A DNA stretch of 64,000 nt, taken from Flavobacterium johnsoniae UW101. GTDB lineage: Bacteria; Bacteroidota; Bacteroidia; Flavobacteriales; Flavobacteriaceae. The notes beneath the pieces are model-generated. The model saw only the letters and a list, made by a program, of their open reading frames with translations. It ran no database searches and was not told where the DNA came from. Shown here piece by piece: positions 53,241 to 63,600 of this stretch; position 1 is the first letter of the stretch; every line of letters begins with the position of its first letter. The stretch lies in NCBI RefSeq assembly GCF_000016645.1, contig NC_009441.1:1860001-1924000 (forward strand), given 5' to 3'. A program made the translations under genes and the position numbers.

Positions 53241-53483
53241 GTGGAAAATAATAAATATGAGTCAGAGATTATCAAGTTAGGTATACTCATTAAGGAACTC
53301 AGAGAAAAAGAAAATATTAATCAAGAACAATTGTCAACATTATGTAATGTTGATGTAAGAACTATTCAAAGAATTGAAAAAGGAAAACAGAATATTACAA
53401 TTAGTTTACTTTTTTCATTAGCTGATTCATTGAAAATAGAATCAAGTACCTTAATACATAAAATATTTTCTGAAAATCCATAA
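53241..53483 (+). CDS. XRE-family helix-turn-helix regulator
   Basis: 80 residues from GTG at 53241 (a TTG two codons earlier is possible; no in-frame ATG is suitable). The HTH is clear: IKLGILIKELREKENINQEQ, LSTLCNVDVRTIQRIEKGKQ, then NITISLLFSLADSLKIESST. No second domain is present, so it is a small Cro/C1-type regulator. It is divergent to the 113-residue protein gene and shares the palindromic operator with it. A toxin-antitoxin role is conceivable but not supported by the partner's sequence. Confidence 0.85.
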   Translation: MENNKYESEIIKLGILIKELREKENINQEQLSTLCNVDVRTIQRIEKGKQNITISLLFSLADSLKIESSTLIHKIFSENP

Positions 53484-53514
53484 TACTTCCAGATTTAAAA
53501 TAATCCTTTATATA

Positions 53515-53895
53515 ATCCCTACGGAATATATTTGGATGGGTGGATTTCCTTTTTCTACCAACTATTTAATTTCTACGAAATACTCCGCTAATAGTTAAAC
53601 ATTGGCAGCTCCCAAAAAAAATGCGTATTTTGTCCCGTAGGGACTATACAATTTAATATTGTTTCATATCTCCCTACGGGAAATTATTGAATTAAATAAT
53701 TTCATTTTGCACTACCAACCAGTTACTCCTAATGGAGTATTCCATATAAATTATAACATTTGATTTTACTGATATTTTATTTTTGACAGAGTTCTACTAT
53801 TGTATTTAATTTCTACAAAGTACTCCGTTAGGAGTAACTGGTTGGTAGCAAAAAAAATATCCGCGATGTATTTTGTCCCATAGGGACATTTGTTC
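53515..53895. repeat. Composite inverted/direct intergenic repeat
   Basis: Near-perfect inverted arms of 27 bp (53713-53739 and 53821-53847, 26 of 27 positions complementary) flank about 80 bp. A degenerate direct copy of the right arm and its flank lies 240 bp to the left (53561-53645 versus 53801-53885), each ending in TTTTGTCCC-TAGGGAC. Three small hairpins of the form TCCC-GTA-GGGA are included (53633, 53671, 53877 areas). No gene is seen between 53484 and 54139 apart from this. Confidence 0.8.
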
Positions 53896-54139
53896 GTAGA
53901 TAAAAACATGGATATATAATGAGATTTATATTTTATTAGGCTGACATCAAAAAGTTAAAAAATCTAATTTTCCACAAAAAACGCCTGTAATTTTTTTCTT
54001 CCTTTAAAGTATAATTTTGAAAATTCTAAAAACAATGTATTTTGTTTAAAATGAGTCAGTTGTGTTTTTAAAAAATCGATTTCGCTGCATATTGTATTTG
54101 TTTTTATTATAACTTTATGAAAACTAAAATTTTTCAGAT

Positions 54140-54565
54140 ATGACTGTAGATCAAATACTAAACGCAAAAGGGAAAAATGTTTTTTCGGTACGTTCAACCA
54201 CAACTGTTTATGAAGCTTTAAAAGTAATGGGCGATAAAAACATCGGCGCTATTCTAATCATAGACGGAACCGATTTAAAAGGAATTTTATCTGAAAGAGA
54301 TTATGCTCGAAAAATTGTTTTAAAAGATAAATCCTCCAAAGAAACATTTGTACATGAAATTATGGAAAGCAATGTTTTTACAGTCCAGCTTTCAAATAAT
54401 ATTGACGATTGTATGGAACTTATGAGTTCAAAAAGAATACGACATCTGCCTGTTTTAGAAAACGGAACCGTGGTAGGAATAATTTCTATAAGCGATGTTG
54501 TAAAAGCAATTATTGAAATTCAAAAAGATACCATTCATCATCTAAACTCTTACATCTCACAGTAA
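54140..54565 (+). CDS. Tandem CBS-domain protein
   Basis: 141 residues consisting of two CBS domains: VRSTTTVYEALKVMGDKNIG with GILSERDYARKIV, and VQLSNNIDDCMELMSSKRIR with HLPVLENGTVVGIISISDVV. CBS pairs bind adenine nucleotides and act as energy sensors; as a stand-alone protein its partner is unknown. Monocistronic, with a terminator after it. Confidence 0.93.
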   Translation: MTVDQILNAKGKNVFSVRSTTTVYEALKVMGDKNIGAILIIDGTDLKGILSERDYARKIVLKDKSSKETFVHEIMESNVFTVQLSNNIDDCMELMSSKRIRHLPVLENGTVVGIISISDVVKAIIEIQKDTIHHLNSYISQ

Positions 54566-54589
54566 AACTTCTATAAAATACTTTTTTGA

Positions 54590-54620
54590 AATAGTCCGGT
54601 TTAAATCGGGCTATTTTTTT
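54590..54620 (+). terminator. Terminator after the CBS protein gene
   Basis: AATAGTCCG pairs with CGGGCTATT (one G-U pair), followed by T8. Confidence 0.88.
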
Positions 54621-54688
54621 TGATTTTACCATTTTGATATTTTAACAAAAGAAAGCAGTAAAAGCGTCCCATTTTAAACTAAGACTTA

Positions 54689-54696
54689 TATCTTTG
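54689..54696 (+). promoter_or_regulatory. -7 box of maeB
   Basis: TATCTTTG, 25 bases before the ATG at 54721. No clear TTG at -33. Confidence 0.5.
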
Positions 54697-54720
54697 TAAG
54701 CTAGAATAAAAGCTAAAATA

Positions 54721-57012
54721 ATGAACAAAGAGAGTAAAAAAAGAGAGGCATTACAGTACCACGCTGAGCCAACTCCAGGAAAAATTCAGGTAGTTCCAAC
54801 AAAAAAATATGCAACCCAGAGAGACTTATCGCTTGCGTATTCGCCGGGAGTTGCTGAACCTTGTTTAGCAATTGCAGAAAACATTGAAGATGTTTATAAA
54901 TATACAGCAAAAGGAAATTTAGTTGCCGTAATTTCAAACGGTACAGCTGTTTTAGGACTTGGAGATATAGGCCCGGAAGCAGGAAAACCAGTAATGGAAG
55001 GTAAAGGTTTATTGTTTAAAATATTCTCTGATATTGATGTTTTTGATATCGAAGTTGATACAAAAAATGTTGAAGAATTTATTCAGACTGTAAAAAATAT
55101 TGCTCCAACTTTTGGAGGTATTAATCTTGAAGATATTAAAGCACCAGAATCTTTTGAAATCGAAAGAAGATTAATCGAAGAATTAGACATTCCGGTAATG
55201 CACGACGATCAGCACGGAACTGCAATTATTTCTTCTGCAGCTTTAATCAATGCACTTGAATTAGCAGGAAAAAAAGCAGAAGATGTAAAAGTAGTAGTTT
55301 CTGGAGCAGGATCTGCAGCAATCGCTTGTACTGACTTATATGTTTTATTAGGAGTAAAAGTTGAAAATGTTTTAATGTTTAATAGTAAAGGACTTTTAAC
55401 AAAAGACAATCCTGCACTTTCAGATTTACAATTAAAATATGCTGTTAATGGTCCTAAAATTGAGTTAGCAGAAGCGGTAAAAGGAGCAGATGTTTTCATC
55501 GGCTTATCATCTGGAGATATTTTATCGCCGGAAATGCTGTTAACAATGAAAGAAAATCCGATTGTTTTTGCAATGGCAAATCCAAATCCGGAAATCGATT
55601 ATAATTTAGCTGTACAAACACGTAAAGACGTGATTATGGCTACAGGCCGTTCAGATTTTCCTAATCAGGTAAATAACGTTCTTGGTTTCCCTTATATTTT
55701 TAGAGGAGCTTTAGACGTGCGTGCTACAAAAATTAACGAAGCTATGAAAATGGCTGCTGTAAAAGCATTGGCTATTTTAGCAAAAGAACCAGTTCCAGAA
55801 CAGGTTAACGTAGCTTACGGAGCAATGAAATTAGGTTTTGGGCAAGAATATATCATTCCTAAACCATTCGATCCTAGATTGATTACTGTTGTGGCACCAG
55901 CAGTTGCAAAAGCAGCAATGGAATCTGGAGTTGCAAAAAATCCTATTACAGACTGGGCAGCTTATGAAGATAAGCTTCGCGAGCGTATGGGTAACGATAA
56001 TAAAATGGTGCGTTTAATTACAAACCGAGCGAAATTAGATCCTAAAAAAGTAGTTTTTGCTGAGGCAGACCAATTAAATGTGTTAAAAGCGGCACAAATT
56101 GTACACGAAGACGGAATTGGTATTCCGGTTTTATTAGGAAACAGAGAAACTATTTTAGAATTAAAAGAGGAATTAGGTTTTGACGCCGAATTAGAAATCA
56201 TCGATCCTAAAACAAACGAAGAAGAAGAAAGACGTAACAAATTTGCAAATTCATACTGGGAATCAAGAGAACGCAGAGGAGTTTCATTGCTTGATGCTCA
56301 AAAATTCATGCGCGAAAGAAACTATTTCGCTGCCATGATGGTAAACGAAGGAGAAGCAGATGCACTTGTTACAGGATATTCAAGAAGTTACCCAAGTGTT
56401 GTAAAACCAATGCTGCAATTAATTGAAAAAGCACACGGCGCTTCACTTGTTGCAACAGCAAACATGATGCTTACATCACGCGGACCAATGTTCTTGTCAG
56501 ATACAGCAATCAATATCAATCCATCATCAGAAGATTTAGTAAATATTGCATTGATGACTGCTAAAACAGCAAAAATGTTCGGAATTGAACCCGTAATTGC
56601 AATGGTTTCTTATTCAAACTTTGGTTCATCAACGCATCAAAATGCTTCAAAAGTAAGAGATGCAGTGGCGTATTTACATAAAAATCACCCTGAGATGGTC
56701 GTAGATGGTGAGATTCAGGCAGACTTTGCTTTAAATTCTGAAATGCTTCAGGAAAAGTTCCCATTCTCTAAACTGGCAGGTAAAAAAGTAAACACGCTTG
56801 TGTTCCCTAACTTAGAGTCGGCTAATATCACTTATAAATTGATGAAAGAACTGAATAAATCAGCTTCTATCGGGCCTATTATGATGGGAATGGATAAACC
56901 AGTTCACATTTTCCAATTAGGGGCAAGCGTTGAAGAAATGGTTAATATGGCAGCAATTGCGGTTATTGACGCTCAGGAAAAAGAAAACAAAAAGAACAAA
57001 TTAGCAAAATAA
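54721..57012 (+). CDS. maeB: NADP-dependent malic enzyme with phosphotransacetylase-like domain
   Basis: 763 residues, the long MaeB form. Malic enzyme N-terminal domain ([40 protein letters not shown]), NAD(P)-binding domain with [12 protein letters not shown], and from about residue 430 a phosphotransacetylase-like domain ([40 protein letters not shown]), which in MaeB is regulatory and usually not catalytic. It decarboxylates malate to pyruvate and makes NADPH. A terminator separates it from ruvA. Confidence 0.96.
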   Translation: MNKESKKREALQYHAEPTPGKIQVVPTKKYATQRDLSLAYSPGVAEPCLAIAENIEDVYKYTAKGNLVAVISNGTAVLGLGDIGPEAGKPVMEGKGLLFKIFSDIDVFDIEVDTKNVEEFIQTVKNIAPTFGGINLEDIKAPESFEIERRLIEELDIPVMHDDQHGTAIISSAALINALELAGKKAEDVKVVVSGAGSAAIACTDLYVLLGVKVENVLMFNSKGLLTKDNPALSDLQLKYAVNGPKIELAEAVKGADVFIGLSSGDILSPEMLLTMKENPIVFAMANPNPEIDYNLAVQTRKDVIMATGRSDFPNQVNNVLGFPYIFRGALDVRATKINEAMKMAAVKALAILAKEPVPEQVNVAYGAMKLGFGQEYIIPKPFDPRLITVVAPAVAKAAMESGVAKNPITDWAAYEDKLRERMGNDNKMVRLITNRAKLDPKKVVFAEADQLNVLKAAQIVHEDGIGIPVLLGNRETILELKEELGFDAELEIIDPKTNEEEERRNKFANSYWESRERRGVSLLDAQKFMRERNYFAAMMVNEGEADALVTGYSRSYPSVVKPMLQLIEKAHGASLVATANMMLTSRGPMFLSDTAININPSSEDLVNIALMTAKTAKMFGIEPVIAMVSYSNFGSSTHQNASKVRDAVAYLHKNHPEMVVDGEIQADFALNSEMLQEKFPFSKLAGKKVNTLVFPNLESANITYKLMKELNKSASIGPIMMGMDKPVHIFQLGASVEEMVNMAAIAVIDAQEKENKKNKLAK

Positions 57013-57022
57013 TTCACTAAAA

Positions 57023-57053
57023 AATAGGACAAAATAATATTGTCCTATTTTTA
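57023..57053 (+). terminator. Terminator after maeB
   Basis: AATAGGACAA (57023-57032) pairs with TTGTCCTATT (57040-57049), followed by a T run. Confidence 0.9.
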
Positions 57054-57065
57054 TTGCATTTTTAC

Positions 57066-57073
57066 TATATTTG
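57066..57073 (+). promoter_or_regulatory. -7 box of ruvA-sprA
   Basis: TATATTTG, 21 bases before the ruvA ATG (57094). It follows the maeB terminator. Confidence 0.6.
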
Positions 57074-57093
57074 GATTCTTACTAAATTATATT

Positions 57094-57675
57094 ATGATAG
57101 CACATTTGCAGGGAAAATTAGTCGAAAAGAATCCCACAGAAGTTGTAATTGATTGCGGAGGAGTGGGATACCACGTAAATATTTCGTTACATACTTTTTC
57201 ATTAATTCCAAATGCTGATTTTATAAAATTGTATACGCATCTTCAAATCAAAGAAGATGCGCATACTTTATATGGTTTTGTAGAAAAGTCTGAACGTGAG
57301 ATATTTAGAATGCTGTTATCTGTTTCAGGAATTGGAGCCGGCATCGCACGAACAATGCTTTCGTCTATAGAACCCAGACAAATTATTAATGCCATTGCCT
57401 CAGGAGATGTTGGAGTTATCCAGTCTATAAAAGGTATTGGAAACAAAACAGCACAGCGAGTAATACTTGATTTAAAAGAAAAAGTGTTAAAGTTGTACGA
57501 TTTAGACGAAGTTTCTGTTGTCCAAAACAATACAAATCGAGATGAAGCGTTATCTGCTTTGGAAGTTTTAGGATTCGTTCGTAAAACATCTGAAAAAGTA
57601 GTGGAAAAAATCGTCAAAGAAGATCCGGAAGCTACTGTTGAAACGATCATCAAAAAGGCCTTAAAAAGCTTATAA
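57094..57675 (+). CDS. ruvA: Holliday junction DNA-binding protein RuvA
   Basis: 193 residues from the ATG at 57094 (MIAHLQGKLVEKNPTEVVID, the family N-terminus); an upstream in-frame start at 57040 lies inside the maeB terminator and promoter and is rejected. Domain I is an OB fold with GVGYHVNISLHT, the helix-hairpin-helix pair is in LSVSGIGAGIARTML and QSIKGIGNKTAQRVILDLKE, and the C-terminal domain III (DEALSALEVLGF) binds RuvB. sprA follows 24 bases after its stop. Confidence 0.96.
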   Translation: MIAHLQGKLVEKNPTEVVIDCGGVGYHVNISLHTFSLIPNADFIKLYTHLQIKEDAHTLYGFVEKSEREIFRMLLSVSGIGAGIARTMLSSIEPRQIINAIASGDVGVIQSIKGIGNKTAQRVILDLKEKVLKLYDLDEVSVVQNNTNRDEALSALEVLGFVRKTSEKVVEKIVKEDPEATVETIIKKALKSL

Positions 57676-57699
57676 AATCAATTTTATATAACCAATTGT

Positions 57700-60600
57700 A
57701 TGCGTAAAATTTGTATTTTTTTACTGGTTTTATTTTGTGGTAACGTTTTGCGGTCACAAGTAAAACCGGCGGTTCAAGATACAACAAAGACTCAATTTTC
57801 TGTTGGGAAAATGGAGTTAGAAAATCCTCCAAGCATACTCTCGGCCTATAAATATGATCCCATAACAGACCGATACATTTACACAACATCTGTTGATGGT
57901 TTCTCTATTGATTATCCTTTAGTTTTAACGCCAAAAGAATACGAAGATTTACTTTTGAAAGAATCCAGAAGAGATTATTTCAGAAAAAAAATGGACGCTA
58001 TTGATGGTAAAAAAACCGGAGCCGAAGCAGCCAAAAAAGATTTACTGCCAAGATATTACATTAATTCAAGTCTTTTTGAAAGCATATTTGGAAGTAATAC
58101 CATCGACGTAAAACCTACAGGTTCTGTCGAAATGGACTTAGGAGTTCGATACACCAAACAAGACAACCCAGCATTTTCACCCCGAAACAGATCAAGTCTA
58201 ACATTCGATTTTGATCAGCGAATCAGTATGAGTTTGATGGGGAAAATTGGAACCAGACTGGAAGTAAATGCCAATTATGATACTCAGTCTACTTTTGCCT
58301 TTCAGAATTTATTCAAACTTGCTTATACGCCATCAGAAGATGATATTATTCAAAAAGTAGAAGTTGGTAACGTAAGCATGCCTCTTAACAGCACGCTTAT
58401 TCGTGGTGCGCAGAGTTTATTTGGAGTAAAAACACAATTACAATTCGGGAGAACAACCATTACAGGTGTTTTCTCTGAACAAAAATCGCAGACCAAAAGC
58501 GTTGTAGCAGAAAACGGAGGAACAGTTCAAAACTTTGATTTGTATGCTCTTGATTATGATAATGATCGTCACTTTTTCCTTTCTCAGTATTTCAGAAACA
58601 AATACGACGTTTCATTAAAAAATTACCCATTTATAGACAGCCGTGTACAAATTACAAGATTAGAAGTCTGGGTAACTAACAAACAAAATCGTGTAACAAC
58701 AACTGGCGGCGGAAATAACTTAAGAAACATTATAGCGCTTCAGGATTTAGGAGAAGCGCAAGTAAGCGGTGTTCCGGATAATGAAGTTGTAGTTATCAGT
58801 TCTACAGCTGGATTTTTCAACAATCCAATTGACAGCCCTACGAGTAATACCAACAACAAATACGATCCGGCAACAATTGGTCAGGCAGGTTCATTTTTAA
58901 ACTCAAACATTAGAGAAATTGTAACGGCAAAATCCGGTTTCAATAATACAAATGTGAGCGAAGCTACAGATTATTCTGTATTAGAAAATGCAAGAAAACT
59001 AACAACAAACGAATATACTTTTAACCCGCAATTAGGTTACATCTCTTTACAGCAGCGTTTGGCAAATGACGAAATTCTTGCCGTTGCGTTTGAATATACC
59101 GTAGGTGGAAAAGTGTATCAGGTAGGGGAATTTGGAAGCGATGGTGTAGATGCTACTGTAGTTACAGGAAATAACAGCTCAAATCAGGCAATTATTACCC
59201 AGAGTTTAGTTTTAAAAATGCTGAAAAGTAATTTAACAAACGTTAAAAATCCGGTTTGGAACCTGATGATGAAAAACGTTTATCAAATTCCTCAGGCATA
59301 TCAAATTAAACAAGACGATTTCAGATTAAATATCCTTTACACAGATCCGTCTCCTATTAACTATATTACACCAGTTCAAGGATCATCATTCCCTCCAAAT
59401 CCAGCTCCTGATAGCAAAGTTGAGCAGACGCCTTTATTAAACGTTTTCAACTTAGACCGTTTAAATTACAATAACGATCCACAGGCAGGCGGAGATGGTT
59501 TCTTTGATTATATTCCGGGAGTAACGGTAGATGTACAAAACGGCCGTGTAATTTTTACAACAAAAGAGCCTTTTGGAGAGTTAATATTCAATAAACTGCA
59601 AACCGGTGCAGGAGAGAGCTATAACGACCCAACAACATACAACGCGAATCAGCAGAAATATGTATTTAGAAACATGTATCGAAATACACAAGCCGGTGCT
59701 TTGCAGGATAGTGATAAAAACAAATTCTTATTAAGAGGAAAATACAAATCATCTGGAAGCAACGGGATTCCAATTGGAGCTTTTAATGTACCGCAAGGTT
59801 CTGTAGTAGTTACAGCCGCAGGACGTGTTTTGGTAGAAGGAATAGATTACAGCGTAGATTATCAATTAGGAAGAGTTCAAATTCTAGATCCTTCGCTGCA
59901 GGCTTCAAACACGCCAATTGAAGTTTCGTTAGAAAACAACTCAATCTTTGGGCAGCAGACACGAAGATTTATGGGATTCAATATCGAACATAAAATCTCA
60001 GATAAATTTGTAATTGGCGGTACTTATTTAAAAATGACCGAAAGACCTTTTACACAAAAATCAACTTATGGTCAGGAATCTGTAAACAATACAATTTTTG
60101 GATTTAATGGAAATTATTCAACAGAAGTTCCATTTTTGACACGTTTGGCTAACAAGCTTCCAAACATTGATACAGATGTCCCTTCAAATCTTTCTATTCG
60201 TGGAGAAGTCGCCTTTTTAAGACCAGATGCTCCAAAAGCAAGTGATTTTCAAGGAGAAGCTACTATTTATGTAGACGATTTCGAAGGTTCGCAGTCAACA
60301 ATAGATATGCGCTCTGCTTATGCCTGGAGTTTAGCTTCAACACCATTTATTACTTCTATCAACGACAATACTTTTAACGCCAATTCTAATACTTTAGAAT
60401 ATGGTTTTAAAAGAGCAAAATTATCGTGGTATACAATTGACCCTGTATTTTATTCTTCAAAACCATCGGGTATTTCAAACGATGATCTATCATTAAACAC
60501 GACCAGAAGAATTTACAGCAGAGAGTTGTATCCAAACACAGATATTGCGCAGGGACAGATTCAGGTTGTTAATACACTCGATTTAACCTACTATCCGGGA

Positions 60601-63600
60601 GAGAGAGGACCATATAATAACAATCCAAGTTTTGGGGCAAGCAATCCTTCTGCGAACTTTGGAGGGATTATGCGAGCTTTAAATTCAACTAATTTTGAGC
60701 AGGGAAATGTTGAGTATATTCAATTTTGGGTACTTGACCCATATGTTGGGAATGGTGAATCTCCAGCTACAAATGCAGGTAAAATATATTTCAATTTAGG
60801 TGAAATCTCAGAAGACGTTTTAAAAGACGGAAGAAAGCAATATGAAAACGGATTAGGACCAGATCAGGTTATGGTAAATCCACAACCGCTTTGGGGAGAT
60901 GTTCCGGCATCACAATCTTTAATTTATGCTTTTGATACTAATCCAGATAATAGAAAAAATCAAGACGTTGGTTTAGATGGTCTGCCAAGTTCAAGAGAGG
61001 GTTCAATTTATACCAATTATGCGGGAGAAGCAGATCCTGCGGGAGACGACTATACGTATTATCTAAATGCTGATGGAGGCGTTTTAGAGCGTTATAAAAA
61101 CTACAATGGTACAGAAGGGAACTCAGCAGTAAGCATCAATGACCCTAATCGTGGTTCTACAACACTTCCTGATGTTGAGGATATTAACCGTGATAACACC
61201 ATGAGTACTATTAATGCCTACTATGAGTATAGCATTGATGTAAAACCTGGAATGCAGGTGGGTGAAAATTACATTACAGATATTAGAGAAGTTACAAATG
61301 TTGATCTTCCAAACGGAGGAACAACAAACGCAAGATGGATTCAGTTTAAAATTCCGGTTTCACAGCCTCAAAATACAATTGGAAACATTACAGACTTTAG
61401 ATCTATTCGTTTCATGCGTATGTTTATGACTGGATTTAATTCTCAGATGACAGTTCGTTTTGGAGCTTTAGATTTAGTAAGAGGAGAGTGGAGAAGATAC
61501 ACAGGAACATTAGATGCAAACGATCAAAATCCAGATGATGATGGAGTAGAATTTGATGTTGCTGCAGTAAATATTCAGGAAAACGGAACTAAATGTCCTG
61601 TAAACTATGTAATGCCTCCAGGCGTACAAAGAGAACAATTGTATAATAACAACACTGTTATTAACCAAAATGAACAGGCATTAGCGGTTAGAATTGGCGG
61701 TGCAGGTTTACAATATCAAGATTCCAGAGCAGTTTTCAAAAACGTAAGTGTCGATATGCGTCAGTACAAAAAACTGAAAATGTTTTTGCACGCAGAATCA
61801 CTGCCAAATCAACCAACATTGGAAGATGATGAAATGGTTGGTTTTATCCGTTTTGGAAATGACTTTACACAAAACTTTTATCAGGTAGAGATTCCTTTAA
61901 AAGTTACCAAAACCGGAGGGTCTTGTTCAATAAGCCCGGATTTGGTTTGGATGGACGATAATAGTATAGATTTAGCCCTTGATTTATTGACAAGAATGAA
62001 AATCAAAGCTATGAGTATTGATATTAACTCATCGAAAAGAGATGTCAATGGTATTTATTATCCAGATAATGATCCGGATTTAGAAGGAGGAGATGGCGAT
62101 GGTAAATTAACTTTAGGTATTAAAGGAAATCCTAACTTTGGTTTAGTCCGAAACTTAATGGTTGGGGTAAAAAGCCGTGCCGATCATAAAGACATAAAAG
62201 GAGAGGTTTGGTTTAATGAGCTTCGTTTAGCCGATTTAGAAAACAAAGGCGGTATGGCAGCAATATTAAATGTTGATACCAATATGGCCGATTTTGCTAC
62301 TGTTTCTGCAACTGGTAGAAAAAGCACCATTGGGTTTGGTTCTCTGGAACAAGGAGCAAATGAGCGTGATCGTGAAGATGTACAGCAATATAATATTGTT
62401 ACGAACCTGAATTTAGGAAAACTGCTTCCTAAAAAATGGGGAATAAACCTGCCGTTTAATTATGCAATTGGCGAAGAAGTAATTACACCAGAGTACGATC
62501 CGTTTAATCAGGATATTAAATTAGATCAATTAATTAGAGAAACTACAGATCAGGCAGAAAAAGATAATATCAGGACTCGTGCTATTGACTATACAAAACG
62601 AAAAAGCATCAATTTTATTGGTGTAAGAAAAGACAGAGCACCTGAGCAGAAACCTCATGTATACGATATTGAGAATTTTACCTTCTCGCAATCATACAAT
62701 CAGGTAGAACGTCATGATTATGAAGTTGCAGATTATGAAGATGAGCAGTCTAATTCGGCTGTAAATTATGCTTATACGTTCCAGCCAAAAGAAGTTGTTC
62801 CGTTTAAGAGTACTAAATTCATGAAGAAAAGTGAATATTGGAAATTGTTGAGCGATTTCAACTTTAATTACCTGCCGTCAAACATATCTTTTAATACCAA
62901 TATTTTAAGACAAAGCAACCGTCAGCAGTTTAGAGAAGTTGAGGTTGAAGGAATTGGTCTTGATCCGCTTTACAGAAGAAATTTTGCGTTTAATTACCAA
63001 TACGGATTTGGTTTTAACTTAACTAAATCTCTAAAGCTAAATTATTCAGCAACATCAAATAACATTGTTCGAAACTTCTTAAACGATGACAATTCTCCAA
63101 AAGAAGATTTTAATATCTGGGATGATTATTTAGACATTGGAACACCAAATCAGCATGCGCAGCAGTTGGTTTTAAATTATGATATTCCAATTAACAAAAT
63201 TCCAATTTTTGGTTTTGTAAAAGCGAGTTATTCATATACGGCAGATTATATGTGGCAGCGTTCTTCGACAGCATTTTCAGAATACGAAGATCCAAACGGT
63301 ACCGTTTATGATTTAGGAAATACAATTCAGAATTCAAATTCAAATACACTTACAACAACTTTGAATATGAATACGCTGTATAAATATCTTGGTTTAACAC
63401 CGGGTGCTAAAAAAACAGCTAAACCTAAAACGGCTGCACCGCCAAAACCAGGTGAAAAAATTGTTAATACAGCAAAACCAGTAGTAAGTTCAAGTCCGTT
63501 TTATGATGGTTTAATTGGGGTTTTGACAAGTATTAAAAACGTTCAGATTAATTATACCAAAAACAGCGGAACCGTTTTACCTGGTTATACGCCAAGTGTT

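Noticed and set aside
52340..53895. Possible CRISPR array
   Set aside because: Repeats are palindromic and of two alternating kinds, the spacers are also conserved, and no cas gene is present.
53964..54203. 79-codon minus-strand ORF overlapping the CBS gene start
   Set aside because: It overlaps a well-supported gene start and has no features; likely chance.
57650..57889. 79-codon minus-strand ORF across the ruvA-sprA junction
   Set aside because: Antisense to two conserved genes.
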